Assembly (NCBI GenBank): GCA_030149365.1
Contig: JASBRP010000052.1
Location: forward strand, 1-52,814
Origin: Solimonas sp.
GTDB taxonomy: Bacteria; Pseudomonadota; Gammaproteobacteria; Nevskiales; Nevskiaceae
Length of the DNA: 52,814 nt
Direction of reading: 5' to 3'
Shown here: in pieces, positions 11,569 through 19,747 of the stretch
Layout: each line of letters starts with the position of its first letter
Position numbering within the stretch: position 1 is the stretch's first letter
Position numbers and translations under genes: made by a program
Notes under the pieces: generated by a model
Databases searched by the model: none
The model's input: only the letters and a program-made list of their open reading frames with translations
Told to the model about the DNA's origin: nothing

Positions 11569-11963
11569 AGTACCTGCTGGACGCCAACGTGATTGCGGGT
11601 GCCCTGAAGGGGCGCCTGCCGGTGGTGCTGAAGCTCTCGCAGCTCAAGCCCAGCGACATCGCGGTGGCGGCGGTGAGTCGCATGGAGGCCGAGGCCGCAC
11701 TGAGGGTGCAGCCGCGGGCTCAGGCGCGCTACGCCAAGCTGCTGAAGGAGTTCTTCGCCAACGTGAAGATCATTGCCTTCGACGTGGCGGAGACCCAGCA
11801 GGCGGTGACGCTGGCGGCCTACGCGCAGCAGATGGACGAGAAGATCGGTGCCTATGACCTGCTGGTCGCGGCCACCGCGCTGTCCCACCAGCTGGTGCTG
11901 GTGACGGACCGGCCGCAGGCCTTCGCTGGCGTGCCGAACCTGGACGTCGAGAAGTGGGCGTAA
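11565..11963 (+). CDS. vapC: PIN-domain ribonuclease toxin VapC
   Basis: A 132-residue PIN-domain protein starting with GTG at 11565, inside the antitoxin stop. The acidic metal-binding residues of the family are visible: D6 in YLLDANVIAG, E41 or E43 in SRMEAEA, D98 in IGAYDLLVAATA and D115 in LVTDRP. VapC toxins cleave structured RNA, often tRNA or rRNA, when free of antitoxin. The catalytic set is complete, so the toxin is probably active. The pair lies in the segment separating gyrA from serC and was plausibly acquired. Confidence 0.88.
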   Translation: MKYLLDANVIAGALKGRLPVVLKLSQLKPSDIAVAAVSRMEAEAALRVQPRAQARYAKLLKEFFANVKIIAFDVAETQQAVTLAAYAQQMDEKIGAYDLLVAATALSHQLVLVTDRPQAFAGVPNLDVEKWA

Positions 11964-11976
11964 AGAGTTGAAGTAT

Positions 11977-11997
11977 CCGGAGCCTGAGCGGCTCCGG
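11977..11997 (+). terminator. Hairpin after vapC
   Basis: CCGGAGC (11977-11983) and GCTCCGG (11991-11997) make a 7-bp stem with a 7-nt loop. No T-run follows, so the terminator call is weak. Confidence 0.4.
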
Positions 11998-12052
11998 CGA
12001 GAGACAAAGCGGTAAACATCAGTTTTCCTTCATTGCCTTCAGGAACGTGACC

Positions 12053-13135
12053 ATGAAAAGAATCGTGAATTTCAGCGCCGGCCCCGCGACCCTCCCGCTG
12101 GCCGTCCTCGAGCAGGTGCAGGCCGAGCTGCTGGACTGGCGCGGTTCGGGCATGTCGGTCATGGAGATGTCGCACCGCGACAAGGAATTCATGAGCATCG
12201 CCCAGGAAGCCGAGAAGGACCTGCGCGAGATCGCCGGCATCCCGGCCAACTACAAGGTGCTGTTCCTGCAGGGCGGCGCCACCGGCCAGTTCACCTTCCT
12301 GCCGATGAACCTGCTGCGCGGCAAGGCCGGCTTTGACTACGTGCTGACCGGCGACTGGGGCAAGAAGGCCGCCAAGGAGGCGGGCAAGTACGGCAAGGTC
12401 AACATCGCCGCCAGCAGCGAGGGCGACAAGTTCACCAGCATCCCGGACGTCAAGAACTGGAAGCTGGACCCGAACGCCGCTTACGTGCACATCACGCCGA
12501 ACGAGACCATCCACGGCGTCGAGTTCCACCAGGAGCCGGAGACCAACGGCGTGCCGCTGGTGGCCGACATGTCGTCGAACATCCTGTCGCGCCCCATCGA
12601 CATCAGCAAGTACGGCCTGATCTACGCCGGCGCGCAGAAGAACATCGGCCCCTCGGGCATCACCATCGTGATCGTGCGCGAGGACCTGATCGGCAATGCC
12701 GCGCCGTTGACGCCGGGCATCTTCGACTACAAGCAGATGGCCGACAACGAGTCGATGCTCAACACGCCGCCGTGCTTCGCCTGGTACGTGTCGGGCCTGG
12801 TATTCAAGTGGATCAAGGACAACGGTGGCCTCGCCGCCGTCGGCGAGCGCAACGCCCGCAAGGCCGGCGCCCTGTACGACTACATCGACAGCCAGGACTT
12901 CTACAGCAACCCGGTGGCCAAGGCCGACCGCTCGCGCATGAACGTGCCCTTCGTGCTGGCCAATGCCGAGCTGGATGCCGAGTTCCTCAAGGGTGCCAAG
13001 GCCGCCGGCCTGTCGGGCCTCAAGGGCCACCGCTCGGTCGGTGGCATGCGCGCCAGCCTGTACAACGCCATGACCCAGGACGGCGTCAGCGCCCTGGTCG
13101 AATACATGAAGGAATTCGCGCGGACGCGAGGCTGA
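12053..13135 (+). CDS. serC: Phosphoserine aminotransferase
   Basis: A PLP enzyme converting 3-phosphohydroxypyruvate to phosphoserine (serine pathway) and acting in PLP synthesis. I chose ATG 12053 because AGGAA at 12041-12045 lies 7 nt upstream; an in-frame GTG at 12047 is too close to it. The 360 residues match the family (E. coli 362). Motifs include NFSAGPATLP at the N-terminus, QGGATGQF, ADMSSNILSRP, the PLP lysine K196 in YAGAQKNIGPSG, and HRSVGGMRASLYNA near the end. It begins the serine/aromatic supercluster; the next gene, a phosphoglycerate dehydrogenase, makes its substrate. Confidence 0.97.
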   Translation: MKRIVNFSAGPATLPLAVLEQVQAELLDWRGSGMSVMEMSHRDKEFMSIAQEAEKDLREIAGIPANYKVLFLQGGATGQFTFLPMNLLRGKAGFDYVLTGDWGKKAAKEAGKYGKVNIAASSEGDKFTSIPDVKNWKLDPNAAYVHITPNETIHGVEFHQEPETNGVPLVADMSSNILSRPIDISKYGLIYAGAQKNIGPSGITIVIVREDLIGNAAPLTPGIFDYKQMADNESMLNTPPCFAWYVSGLVFKWIKDNGGLAAVGERNARKAGALYDYIDSQDFYSNPVAKADRSRMNVPFVLANAELDAEFLKGAKAAGLSGLKGHRSVGGMRASLYNAMTQDGVSALVEYMKEFARTRG

Positions 13136-13136
13136 A

Positions 13137-13229
13137 AAAGACGGGAATCGGGAATCGAGAATCGGGAGTCGTAAAAGATCACCCCGTTTTTTAACGATTC
13201 CCGATTCCCCATTCCCCATTCCCGTCTTT
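13137..13229. repeat. GGGAAT-type inverted repeat element, copy 1
   Basis: The left arm begins AAAGACGGGAATCGGGAAT and continues with GAATCGGGAGTCGT (13137-13172). The right arm carries ACGATTCCCGATTCCC then more CATTCCC units and ends CCCGTCTTT (13194-13229). Each arm is a run of about 7-8-nt GGGAATC/G units, and the loop holds a CCGTTTTTT tract. It starts one base after the serC stop. A second copy follows the leuD stop at 40896. Confidence 0.8.
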
Positions 13230-13242
13230 ATAGAGAAAATCC

Positions 13243-14418
13243 ATGTTCAAGGTTCAGACCCTCAACAACATTTCCGTCCTCGGCCTCGAGCGCCTGCCGC
13301 GCGAGCGTTACGAAGTCGCCTCCGAGATGTCCAACCCGGACGCCGTGATGGTGCGCTCGGCCGACATGCACAAGATCGACATCCCGGCCAGCATCAAGGC
13401 CATCGGCCGTGCCGGCGCCGGCACCAACAACATCCCGGTCGCCGCCCTGTCCAAGCGCGGCGTGGTGGTGTTCAACGCCCCGGGCGCCAACTCCAACGCC
13501 GTGAAGGAGCTGGTGCTGGCCGGCATGCTGCTGGCCGCCCGTAACATCCCGCAGTCCCTGGACTTCGTGAAGAAGCTCGAGGGTGACGACAAGGCCATGC
13601 ATGTGGCCGTGGAAGACGGCAAGAAGAAGTTCGTCGGCTTCGAGCTGCCGGGCCGCACCCTGGGTGTGATCGGCCTGGGTGCCATCGGCGTCAAGGTGGC
13701 CAACGCCGCCCTGGAGCTGGGCATGACCGTGTACGGCTACGACCCGGCCATGACGGTGCAGAACGCCTGGCAGCTGAACTCCGGCGTGCGCCAGGCCCTG
13801 TCGGTGGACGACCTGGTCTCCAAGAGCCAGTTCATCTCCGTGCACGTGCCGCTGCTGGACGCCACCCGCGGCCTGATCAATGCCGACCGCCTGAAGCTGA
13901 TGCCGAAGAAGGGCGTGATCCTGAACTTTGCCCGCGAGGCCATCGTCGACGAGAAGGCCGTGATCGAGTCCCTGGACGCCGGCGGCCTGCACGCCTACGT
14001 CTGCGACTTCCCCAGCAATGCGCTGAAGGGTCACCCGCGCGTCATCGCCACCCCGCACCTGGGCGCCAGCACCGGCGAGGCCGAGGACAACTGCGCCGTG
14101 ATGGTCGCCGACCAGCTGCGCGAGTTCCTGGAGCTGGGCAACGTGCGCAACTCGGTGAACTTCCCCGAGGCCGTGATGGCCCTGCTGCCGGGCAAGACCC
14201 GCCTGTGCATCGTCAACGAGAACGTGCCGAACATGGTCGGCCAGATCTCCACGACGCTGGCCAAGCGCAACCTGAACATCGCCGACCTGCTCAACAAGTC
14301 GCGCGGCGACCTGGCCTACACCATCGTGGACGTGGACTCCGGCTGCGCCCAGGACGTGGTCGAGGAACTCCAGACCATCCAGGGCGTGCTGTCGGTGCGC
14401 TGCATCCCGGCCCGCTAA
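13243..14418 (+). CDS. serA: D-3-phosphoglycerate dehydrogenase, short ACT-domain type
   Basis: It oxidises 3-phosphoglycerate to 3-phosphohydroxypyruvate, the first step to serine. The 391-residue protein has a substrate-binding part with RSADMHKIDIP and GRAGAGTNNIPV. A Rossmann domain follows with VIGLGAIGVKVANAALELGM (about 145-165), then the catalytic NFAREAIVDE and PHLGAST motifs. An ACT domain from about 320 begins RLCIVNENVPNMVGQISTTL, suggesting allosteric control by serine. Placement between serC and pheA puts the first two serine steps in one operon-like block. The spacer is the GGGAAT element, so separate transcription is possible. Confidence 0.92.
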   Translation: MFKVQTLNNISVLGLERLPRERYEVASEMSNPDAVMVRSADMHKIDIPASIKAIGRAGAGTNNIPVAALSKRGVVVFNAPGANSNAVKELVLAGMLLAARNIPQSLDFVKKLEGDDKAMHVAVEDGKKKFVGFELPGRTLGVIGLGAIGVKVANAALELGMTVYGYDPAMTVQNAWQLNSGVRQALSVDDLVSKSQFISVHVPLLDATRGLINADRLKLMPKKGVILNFAREAIVDEKAVIESLDAGGLHAYVCDFPSNALKGHPRVIATPHLGASTGEAEDNCAVMVADQLREFLELGNVRNSVNFPEAVMALLPGKTRLCIVNENVPNMVGQISTTLAKRNLNIADLLNKSRGDLAYTIVDVDSGCAQDVVEELQTIQGVLSVRCIPAR

Positions 14419-14448
14419 CGGCCCTGTAGCAGGCCCTCTAGGGGCGCG

Positions 14449-14482
14449 AACAGGGAGCGCGTACAATCGCGCTCCCTGTTTT
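14449..14482 (+). terminator. Perfect 13-bp terminator-like hairpin with TACAAT loop
   Basis: AACAGGGAGCGCG (14449-14461) and CGCGCTCCCTGTT (14468-14480) are perfect arms, followed by TTTT (14479-14482). The whole 6-nt loop is TACAAT, a good -10 hexamer. It lies 16 nt before pheA, so it can end serA transcription, start pheA transcription, or both. Confidence 0.75.
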
Positions 14483-14497
14483 GCGTTATTGGCACCC

Positions 14498-15583
14498 ATG
14501 AACAACGAACTGGCCCAGGCCCGCACCCGGATCGACTCCCTGGATGAACAGATCCAGACGCTGATCTCCCAGCGCGCGCGCATCGCCCAGGAAGTCGCCC
14601 ATATCAAGGAAAGGATGGGGGACAGCACCGGCAACCACTACCGCCCGTCCCGCGAGGCGGAGGTACTGCGCCGCGCCATGGACCGCAACACCGGCCCGCT
14701 GACCGACGAGACCGTCGCCCGGCTGATGCGCGAGATCATGTCGGCCTGCCTGTCGCTGGAATCGCCGCTGAAGATCGCCTACCTGGGGCCCGAGGGCACC
14801 TACACCCAGGCGGCGGTGCAGAAGCACTTCGGCGACAGCATCACGGCGCGCCCGGCGGCGGCCATCGACGAGATCTTCCGCGACGTGGAGACCGGCAATG
14901 CCGATTACGGCGTGGTGCCGGTGGAGAACTCGCTGGGCGGCATCGTCAGCCACACGCTGGACGAACTGGCCCAGACCACGCTGCGCATCTGCGGCGAGGT
15001 GACGCTGCCGATCCATCACTGCCTGCTGTCCACCGAGACCTCGGTGGAGGCGATCACGCACATCTACTCGCACCAGCAGTCCTTCGCCCAGTGCCGCAAG
15101 TGGCTCGACGCGCGCCTGCCCAAGGCCGAGAAGGAGACCGTGGCCAGCAACGCCCAGGCGGTGCTGATCGCCCGCGAGAAGGGCGGGGCGGCCATCGCCG
15201 GCCAGCAGGCGGCCCGGCTCTACGGCATGAACATCCTGGCCTCGAACATCGAGGACGATCCCAACAACACCACGCGCTTCCTGATCATCGGCAAACACGA
15301 CCCGTCGCCCACCGGCGACGACGTCACCGCGGTGGTGATGACGGCGCAGCGCAACAACCCGGGCGCGCTGTTCAAGCTGCTGCAGCCCTTCGCCCGCGAG
15401 AACATCGACCTGACGCGCATCGAGTCGCGGCCGGTCAAGGGTGCGGCGGTGCGCGACTACTACTTCTTCATCGACTTCCGCGGCCACGCGCTGGATCCGC
15501 GCATCGAGTCGGTGCTGGGAGAGGTCCGCGCGGCCGCTGCCTACTTCAAGATTCTCGGGTCCTACCCGACCGCCCCCTTCTGA
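14498..15583 (+). CDS. pheA: Bifunctional chorismate mutase/prephenate dehydratase
   Basis: The P-protein turns chorismate into prephenate and then phenylpyruvate for phenylalanine synthesis. I use the ATG at 14498 (MNNELAQARTRIDSLDEQIQ), not the TTG at 14489. The 361 residues hold an AroQ mutase (about 1-90), a dehydratase (about 95-275) with AYLGPEGTYTQAAVQKHFG, PVENSLGGIVSHTLD and the TTRFLIIG catalytic motif, and an ACT domain with the ESRP phenylalanine-binding motif. Feedback inhibition by phenylalanine is expected. It is followed after 8 nt by hisC, which probably handles the resulting keto acids. Confidence 0.96.
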   Translation: MNNELAQARTRIDSLDEQIQTLISQRARIAQEVAHIKERMGDSTGNHYRPSREAEVLRRAMDRNTGPLTDETVARLMREIMSACLSLESPLKIAYLGPEGTYTQAAVQKHFGDSITARPAAAIDEIFRDVETGNADYGVVPVENSLGGIVSHTLDELAQTTLRICGEVTLPIHHCLLSTETSVEAITHIYSHQQSFAQCRKWLDARLPKAEKETVASNAQAVLIAREKGGAAIAGQQAARLYGMNILASNIEDDPNNTTRFLIIGKHDPSPTGDDVTAVVMTAQRNNPGALFKLLQPFARENIDLTRIESRPVKGAAVRDYYFFIDFRGHALDPRIESVLGEVRAAAAYFKILGSYPTAPF

Positions 15584-15591
15584 GGACGACC

Positions 15592-16725
15592 GTGACCTCA
15601 CCCCTGCTGAAGAACGCCGCCACCGGCGTGCTGAGCCTGGAGGCCTACGCCCCGGGCATGCCCCTGGACGAGCTGCAGCGCCGCCTGGGCATCGCCGACG
15701 CGATCAAGCTGGCCTCCAACGAGAACCCGCTGGGTCCCAGCCCGGCGGTGAAGGCCGCCATCGCCGACGCCGTGTCGGGCGGCAACCTGGCCCTGTACCC
15801 GGACGGTGGCGGTTTCCGCCTGAAGAAGGCCATTGGCGACTTCCGCGGCATCGCCCCGGAGCGCGTCACGCTGGGCAACGGCTCCAACGACATCATCGAG
15901 CTGCTGGGCCGCGTGTTCCTCGGCCCCGGCCGTGCCGCGCTGTTCTCGCAGCATGCCTTCGCGGTGTACCCGATCATCACGCAGGCGCAGGGCGCTCGCG
16001 CGGTAGTGGTGCCGGCGCGCCCGGCCAACGACGCCCAGCCGCTGGGGCACGACATGCAGGCCTTTGCCCAAGCGCTGAAGGCCAACCCCGACGTGTCGCT
16101 GGTGTTCATCGCCAATCCCAACAACCCCACCGGCACCTGGCTGTCGCCGGAGGACATCGAGGGCTTCATCCGCCAGGTGCCCGCGCACGTGGTGGTGGCC
16201 CTGGACCTGGCCTATGACGAGTACATGGAGCCGGCCCTGCGCAGCCCCTCGCGCGAGTGGCTGGAGCAGTACCCGAACCTGGTGCTGTTCCACACCTTCT
16301 CCAAGGCCTATGGCCTGGCTGGCCTGCGCGTGGGCTACTCGCTGTCCAGCCCCGAGCTGGCCGACCTGCTGAACCGCGTGCGCCAGCCCTTCAACAACAA
16401 CAGCCTGGCCCTGCTGGCGGCGGAGAACGCGCTGGCCGACCAGGCCCACGTCGCCCGCGCGGTGGAGCTCAACAACCGCGAGCGTGCGCGCCTGGCGCAG
16501 ACGCTCGGCGGCATGGGCCTGACCGTGCTGCCCTCGCAGGCCAACTTCATCGCCGTCGGCTTCGGCCGCGACGCCGCGCCGATCAACCAGGCACTGATGC
16601 AGCGCGGCGTGATCGTGCGCCCGGTGGCCTCGTACCAGATGCCGCAGTTCCTGCGTTTCAGCATCGGCACCGAGGCCGAGAACGATCGCCTGGTGGCGGC
16701 CCTCAAGGAGATCCTCGCGTCGTGA
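15592..16725 (+). CDS. hisC: Histidinol-phosphate/aromatic aminotransferase
   Basis: A class I/II PLP aminotransferase of 377 residues. The GTG at 15592 has GAGGA (15582-15586) 5 nt upstream, overlapping the pheA stop. Visible features are KLASNENPLGPSP near the N-terminus, LGNGSNDIIELLGRVFL, NPNNPTGTWLS, and the PLP lysine K238 in HTFSKAYGLAGLRVGY. HisC2-type enzymes in this conserved pheA-tyrA context transaminate imidazole acetol phosphate and also phenylpyruvate or hydroxyphenylpyruvate; dual use is inference. Its stop overlaps the tyrA start (GTGA). Confidence 0.94.
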   Translation: MTSPLLKNAATGVLSLEAYAPGMPLDELQRRLGIADAIKLASNENPLGPSPAVKAAIADAVSGGNLALYPDGGGFRLKKAIGDFRGIAPERVTLGNGSNDIIELLGRVFLGPGRAALFSQHAFAVYPIITQAQGARAVVVPARPANDAQPLGHDMQAFAQALKANPDVSLVFIANPNNPTGTWLSPEDIEGFIRQVPAHVVVALDLAYDEYMEPALRSPSREWLEQYPNLVLFHTFSKAYGLAGLRVGYSLSSPELADLLNRVRQPFNNNSLALLAAENALADQAHVARAVELNNRERARLAQTLGGMGLTVLPSQANFIAVGFGRDAAPINQALMQRGVIVRPVASYQMPQFLRFSIGTEAENDRLVAALKEILAS

Positions 16726-17615
16726 GCGTGCAGCGACTCGCCGTCATCGGACTGGGCCTCATCGGCGGCTCCTTCGCGCGCGCCGTGCGCAAGGCCGGCG
16801 CCGTGCGTGAGGTGATCGGCTATGACGCCGACCCGGCGCGCGTCGCCGCGGCCGTCGAGCTAGGTGTCGCCACCCATGCGGCCGATTCGCTGGAGGCCGC
16901 GGTGCGCGACGCCGACGTGGTGCTGCTGTCGGTGCCGGTGCTGCAGACCCGCGAGGTGCTGTCGCAGCTCGCGTCCTACCTGCGCGAGGACGCCATCCTC
17001 ACCGATGTCGGCAGTACCAAGGTCTCGGTGGGGCAGGACGTGGCGGCCGTGTTCGGCGCGCTGCCCGCGCGCTTCGTCGGCGGCCACCCGGTGGCGGGCA
17101 ACGAGAAGAGCGGGGTGGAGGCCTCCTTCGCCGAGCTGTTCCAGGGCCGTCGCTGCATCCTGACGCCGCATCCGCACCAGGACCCGGTCGCGCTGGCCAC
17201 GGTGCGCGTGTTGTGGGAAGCGGCCGGCAGCGTGGTCTGCGAGATGAGCGCCGAGCACCATGACGAGGTGCTGGCCGCGACCAGCCACCTGCCGCATGTG
17301 CTGGCCTTCGCCCTGGTGGATTTCCTCAACACCCTGGATTCGCGCAAGGAGATCTTCGCCTACGCCGCCGGTGGCTTCCGCGACTTCACGCGCATCGCCT
17401 CCAGCAGCCCGAAGATGTGGCACGACATCACCCGCGCCAACCGCTCGGCGGTGCTCGGCGCGCTCGACGGCTACCTGGGCGAACTGCAGAAGCTGCGCGA
17501 CGCCATCACCGAGGACGACGGTCCGGTCATCCTCGACATCTACACCCGCGCCCGCGATGCCCGCGAGCGTTACCTGGAGCTGGTCGAAAAGCCGGCTGCC
17601 GCGAAGAAGTCATGA
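16722..17615 (+). CDS. tyrA: Prephenate dehydrogenase
   Basis: NAD(P)-dependent oxidative decarboxylation of prephenate (or arogenate) for tyrosine synthesis. The GTG at 16722 overlaps the hisC stop by 4 nt and AAGGAG lies 11 nt upstream. The 297 residues start with a Rossmann motif, [20 protein letters not shown]. They continue with [27 protein letters not shown] and [20 protein letters not shown], all typical of the TyrA family. There is no fused EPSP synthase, unlike some pseudomonads; here aroA is separate but overlaps by 4 nt (ATGA), so the two are translationally coupled. Confidence 0.95.
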   Translation: MSVQRLAVIGLGLIGGSFARAVRKAGAVREVIGYDADPARVAAAVELGVATHAADSLEAAVRDADVVLLSVPVLQTREVLSQLASYLREDAILTDVGSTKVSVGQDVAAVFGALPARFVGGHPVAGNEKSGVEASFAELFQGRRCILTPHPHQDPVALATVRVLWEAAGSVVCEMSAEHHDEVLAATSHLPHVLAFALVDFLNTLDSRKEIFAYAAGGFRDFTRIASSSPKMWHDITRANRSAVLGALDGYLGELQKLRDAITEDDGPVILDIYTRARDARERYLELVEKPAAAKKS

Positions 17616-18937
17616 GTTCCTCCAGCGATTTCCTCGACCTGGCGCCGATCCGCGCGGCGCGCGGCGAACTGCCGCTGCCCGGCTCCAAGAGCGTGTCGAT
17701 CCGCGCGCTGCTGCTGTCCGCCCTGTCGGAAGGCGAGACCACCCTCACGGGCCTGCTCGACTCCGACGACACCCGCGTGATGCGCGAGGCCCTGAAGGCT
17801 TGCGGCGTGCCCCTGCAGGACCTGGGCGCGGACGGCCTGCGCGTGCAGGGCGCTGCGCGCCTGCCGCGGCGCGAGGCCGACATCTTCGTCGGCAACTCCG
17901 GGCTGTCGATCCGCACGCTGGTGGCGGTGCTGGCCTTCATGGACGGCCGTTATCGCCTGTCCGGCATCCCGCGCATGCACGAGCGGCCGATCGGCGATCT
18001 CGTCGATGCCCTGCGCCCGTTGGGCGCGCAGATCGGCTACCAGCAGCAGGACGGCTTCCCGCCGCTGCTGATCGAGCCGGCACAGGCGCGCGCGGCGCAG
18101 CCGGTGCGCGTGCGCGGCGACGCCTCCAGCCAGTTCCTCACCGGCATCCTGCAGTCGGCGCCGCTGCTGGCGCGCGAGCAGGACCTGGTGGTCGAGGTCG
18201 AGGGCGAACTGATCTCCAAGCCCTACATCGAGCTGAGCATCGCGCTGATGCAGCGCTTCGGCGTCGCGGTGCAGCGCGGCACGACCGCCGCCGGCACGCC
18301 GCGCTTCACCGTCGCGGCCGGTTCGCGCTACCGCGCGCCAGGTGCGTTCGCGGTCGAGGGCGATGCCTCGTCGGCCTCCTACTTCCTGGCGCTCGGTGCC
18401 CTGGCCGGCGGGCCGGTGCGGGTGCAGGGCATGGGCAGCGCCAGCCTGCAGGGCGACGTGCGCTTCGCCGAGGTCATGTCGGCGATGGGCGCCGAGGTCA
18501 CCCAGGGCGAGCAGTGGACCGAGGTGCGCTCCCCGGGCTTGTCCGCGGGCTTCCGGCCCAAAGCCATCGACGCCGACTTCAACCACATCCCCGACGCGGC
18601 GATGACCGTGGCGGTGGTGGCACTGTTCGCCGACGGTCCCAGCGTGCTGCGCAACATCGGCAGCTGGCGCGTCAAGGAGACTGACCGCATCGCCGCCATG
18701 GCGGCGGAGCTCACCAAGCTCGGCGCCTCGGTCGAAGCCGGCCCCGACTACCTGCGCGTGGTGCCGCCCGCGACGCCGCGCACGGCGGCCATCGACACCT
18801 ACGACGATCACCGCATGGCGATGAGCTTCTCGCTGGCTGCCTGCGGCGGGATTCCCGTGCGCATCAACGACCCGGGCTGTGTCGCCAAGACCTTCCCGGA
18901 CTATTTTTCGCGGCTCGCCGCGTTGACCACCTCCTGA
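17612..18937 (+). CDS. aroA: 3-phosphoshikimate 1-carboxyvinyltransferase (EPSP synthase)
   Basis: It joins phosphoenolpyruvate to shikimate-3-phosphate in the shikimate pathway. The ATG at 17612 lies in the tyrA stop. The 441 residues contain [67 protein letters not shown] and [17 protein letters not shown]. The phosphoenolpyruvate/glyphosate loop reads [10 protein letters not shown] (G94-L103) instead of the classical GNAGTAMRPL. The glycine is kept (G97), but leucine replaces Thr97 and threonine replaces Pro101 of E. coli numbering. Both positions are known to affect glyphosate binding; the effect here is unknown. Confidence 0.96.
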   Translation: MSSSSDFLDLAPIRAARGELPLPGSKSVSIRALLLSALSEGETTLTGLLDSDDTRVMREALKACGVPLQDLGADGLRVQGAARLPRREADIFVGNSGLSIRTLVAVLAFMDGRYRLSGIPRMHERPIGDLVDALRPLGAQIGYQQQDGFPPLLIEPAQARAAQPVRVRGDASSQFLTGILQSAPLLAREQDLVVEVEGELISKPYIELSIALMQRFGVAVQRGTTAAGTPRFTVAAGSRYRAPGAFAVEGDASSASYFLALGALAGGPVRVQGMGSASLQGDVRFAEVMSAMGAEVTQGEQWTEVRSPGLSAGFRPKAIDADFNHIPDAAMTVAVVALFADGPSVLRNIGSWRVKETDRIAAMAAELTKLGASVEAGPDYLRVVPPATPRTAAIDTYDDHRMAMSFSLAACGGIPVRINDPGCVAKTFPDYFSRLAALTTS

Positions 18938-18944
18938 TCCGCCC

Positions 18945-19640
18945 ATGCCGTCCCAGAACAACACTCCCGTGCCCGTCATCACCGTCGACGGCCCCAGCGG
19001 CGTCGGCAAGGGCCTGGTGACGCGCTGGCTGAGCCAGCGCCTGGGCGGCTGGCACCGCCTGGACAGCGGTGCGCTGTACCGCATCCTGGCCCTGGCCGCC
19101 GAGCGGGCAGGGGTACCGGCTACCGACGGCCCCGCCGTGGCGGCTCTGGTACCTGGCCTGGCCATCGAGTTCACCGGCGAGACCGAGCACGACGAGGCGA
19201 TCCTGGTGAACGGGGAGAACTGGGTCGACGCGGTGCGCGCCGAGACCTCCGGGGCGCTGGCCTCGCGCATCGCCACCTTGCCGGAAGTGCGCGCCGCCCT
19301 GCTGCAACTGCAGAAGGACTTCCGCCGCGCGCCGGGGCTGATCGCCGACGGCCGCGACATGGGCACCGTGGTATTCCCGGATGCGCCCCTCAAGATCTTC
19401 ATGGATGCGAGCCCGGACGAGCGCGCCGGGCGACGCTACAAGCAGTTGAGCGATAAGGGAATATCCGCTACACTCGCCGACCTCTGTGAGGAGATTCGCG
19501 CCCGCGACGCGCGCGACCGCAACCGCACCATTGCCCCGCTCAAGCCGGCCGATGGTGCCGAAGTGGTTGATACAACGGGACTTTCCCCTGCCGACGTGAT
19601 CGGAAAAGTGGAAACCCTGCTGCGTCGCCAAGGGTTCTGA
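18945..19640 (+). CDS. cmk: Cytidylate kinase
   Basis: It phosphorylates CMP and dCMP. The 231 residues show the P-loop [35 protein letters not shown], the Cmk-specific insert region with [18 protein letters not shown], and [20 protein letters not shown]. The [20 protein letters not shown] motif and a C-terminal [14 protein letters not shown] follow. The gap to aroA is 7 nt, so it is in the same transcript. As in E. coli, the next gene is rpsA, and a promoter-like sequence lies inside the 3' part of cmk. Confidence 0.96.
   Translation: MPSQNNTPVPVITVDGPSGVGKGLVTRWLSQRLGGWHRLDSGALYRILALAAERAGVPATDGPAVAALVPGLAIEFTGETEHDEAILVNGENWVDAVRAETSGALASRIATLPEVRAALLQLQKDFRRAPGLIADGRDMGTVVFPDAPLKIFMDASPDERAGRRYKQLSDKGISATLADLCEEIRARDARDRNRTIAPLKPADGAEVVDTTGLSPADVIGKVETLLRRQGF
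19446..19474 (+). promoter_or_regulatory. Internal promoter candidate for rpsA
   Basis: TTGAGC (19446-19451) and TACACT (19469-19474) are separated by exactly 17 nt inside the cmk coding region. Placement about 270 nt before rpsA resembles the known use of promoters within cmk for rpsA in E. coli. Confidence 0.55.
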
Positions 19641-19747
19641 TTCCCCCCAGACCACCGGTCCACAGGATGTGGGCCGTTTCTTCTATCTACCAGGACCGAC
19701 CGCAGGGACGCGGCGGATGTTCCACCACCAACCAGAGTGTTTTTGTA

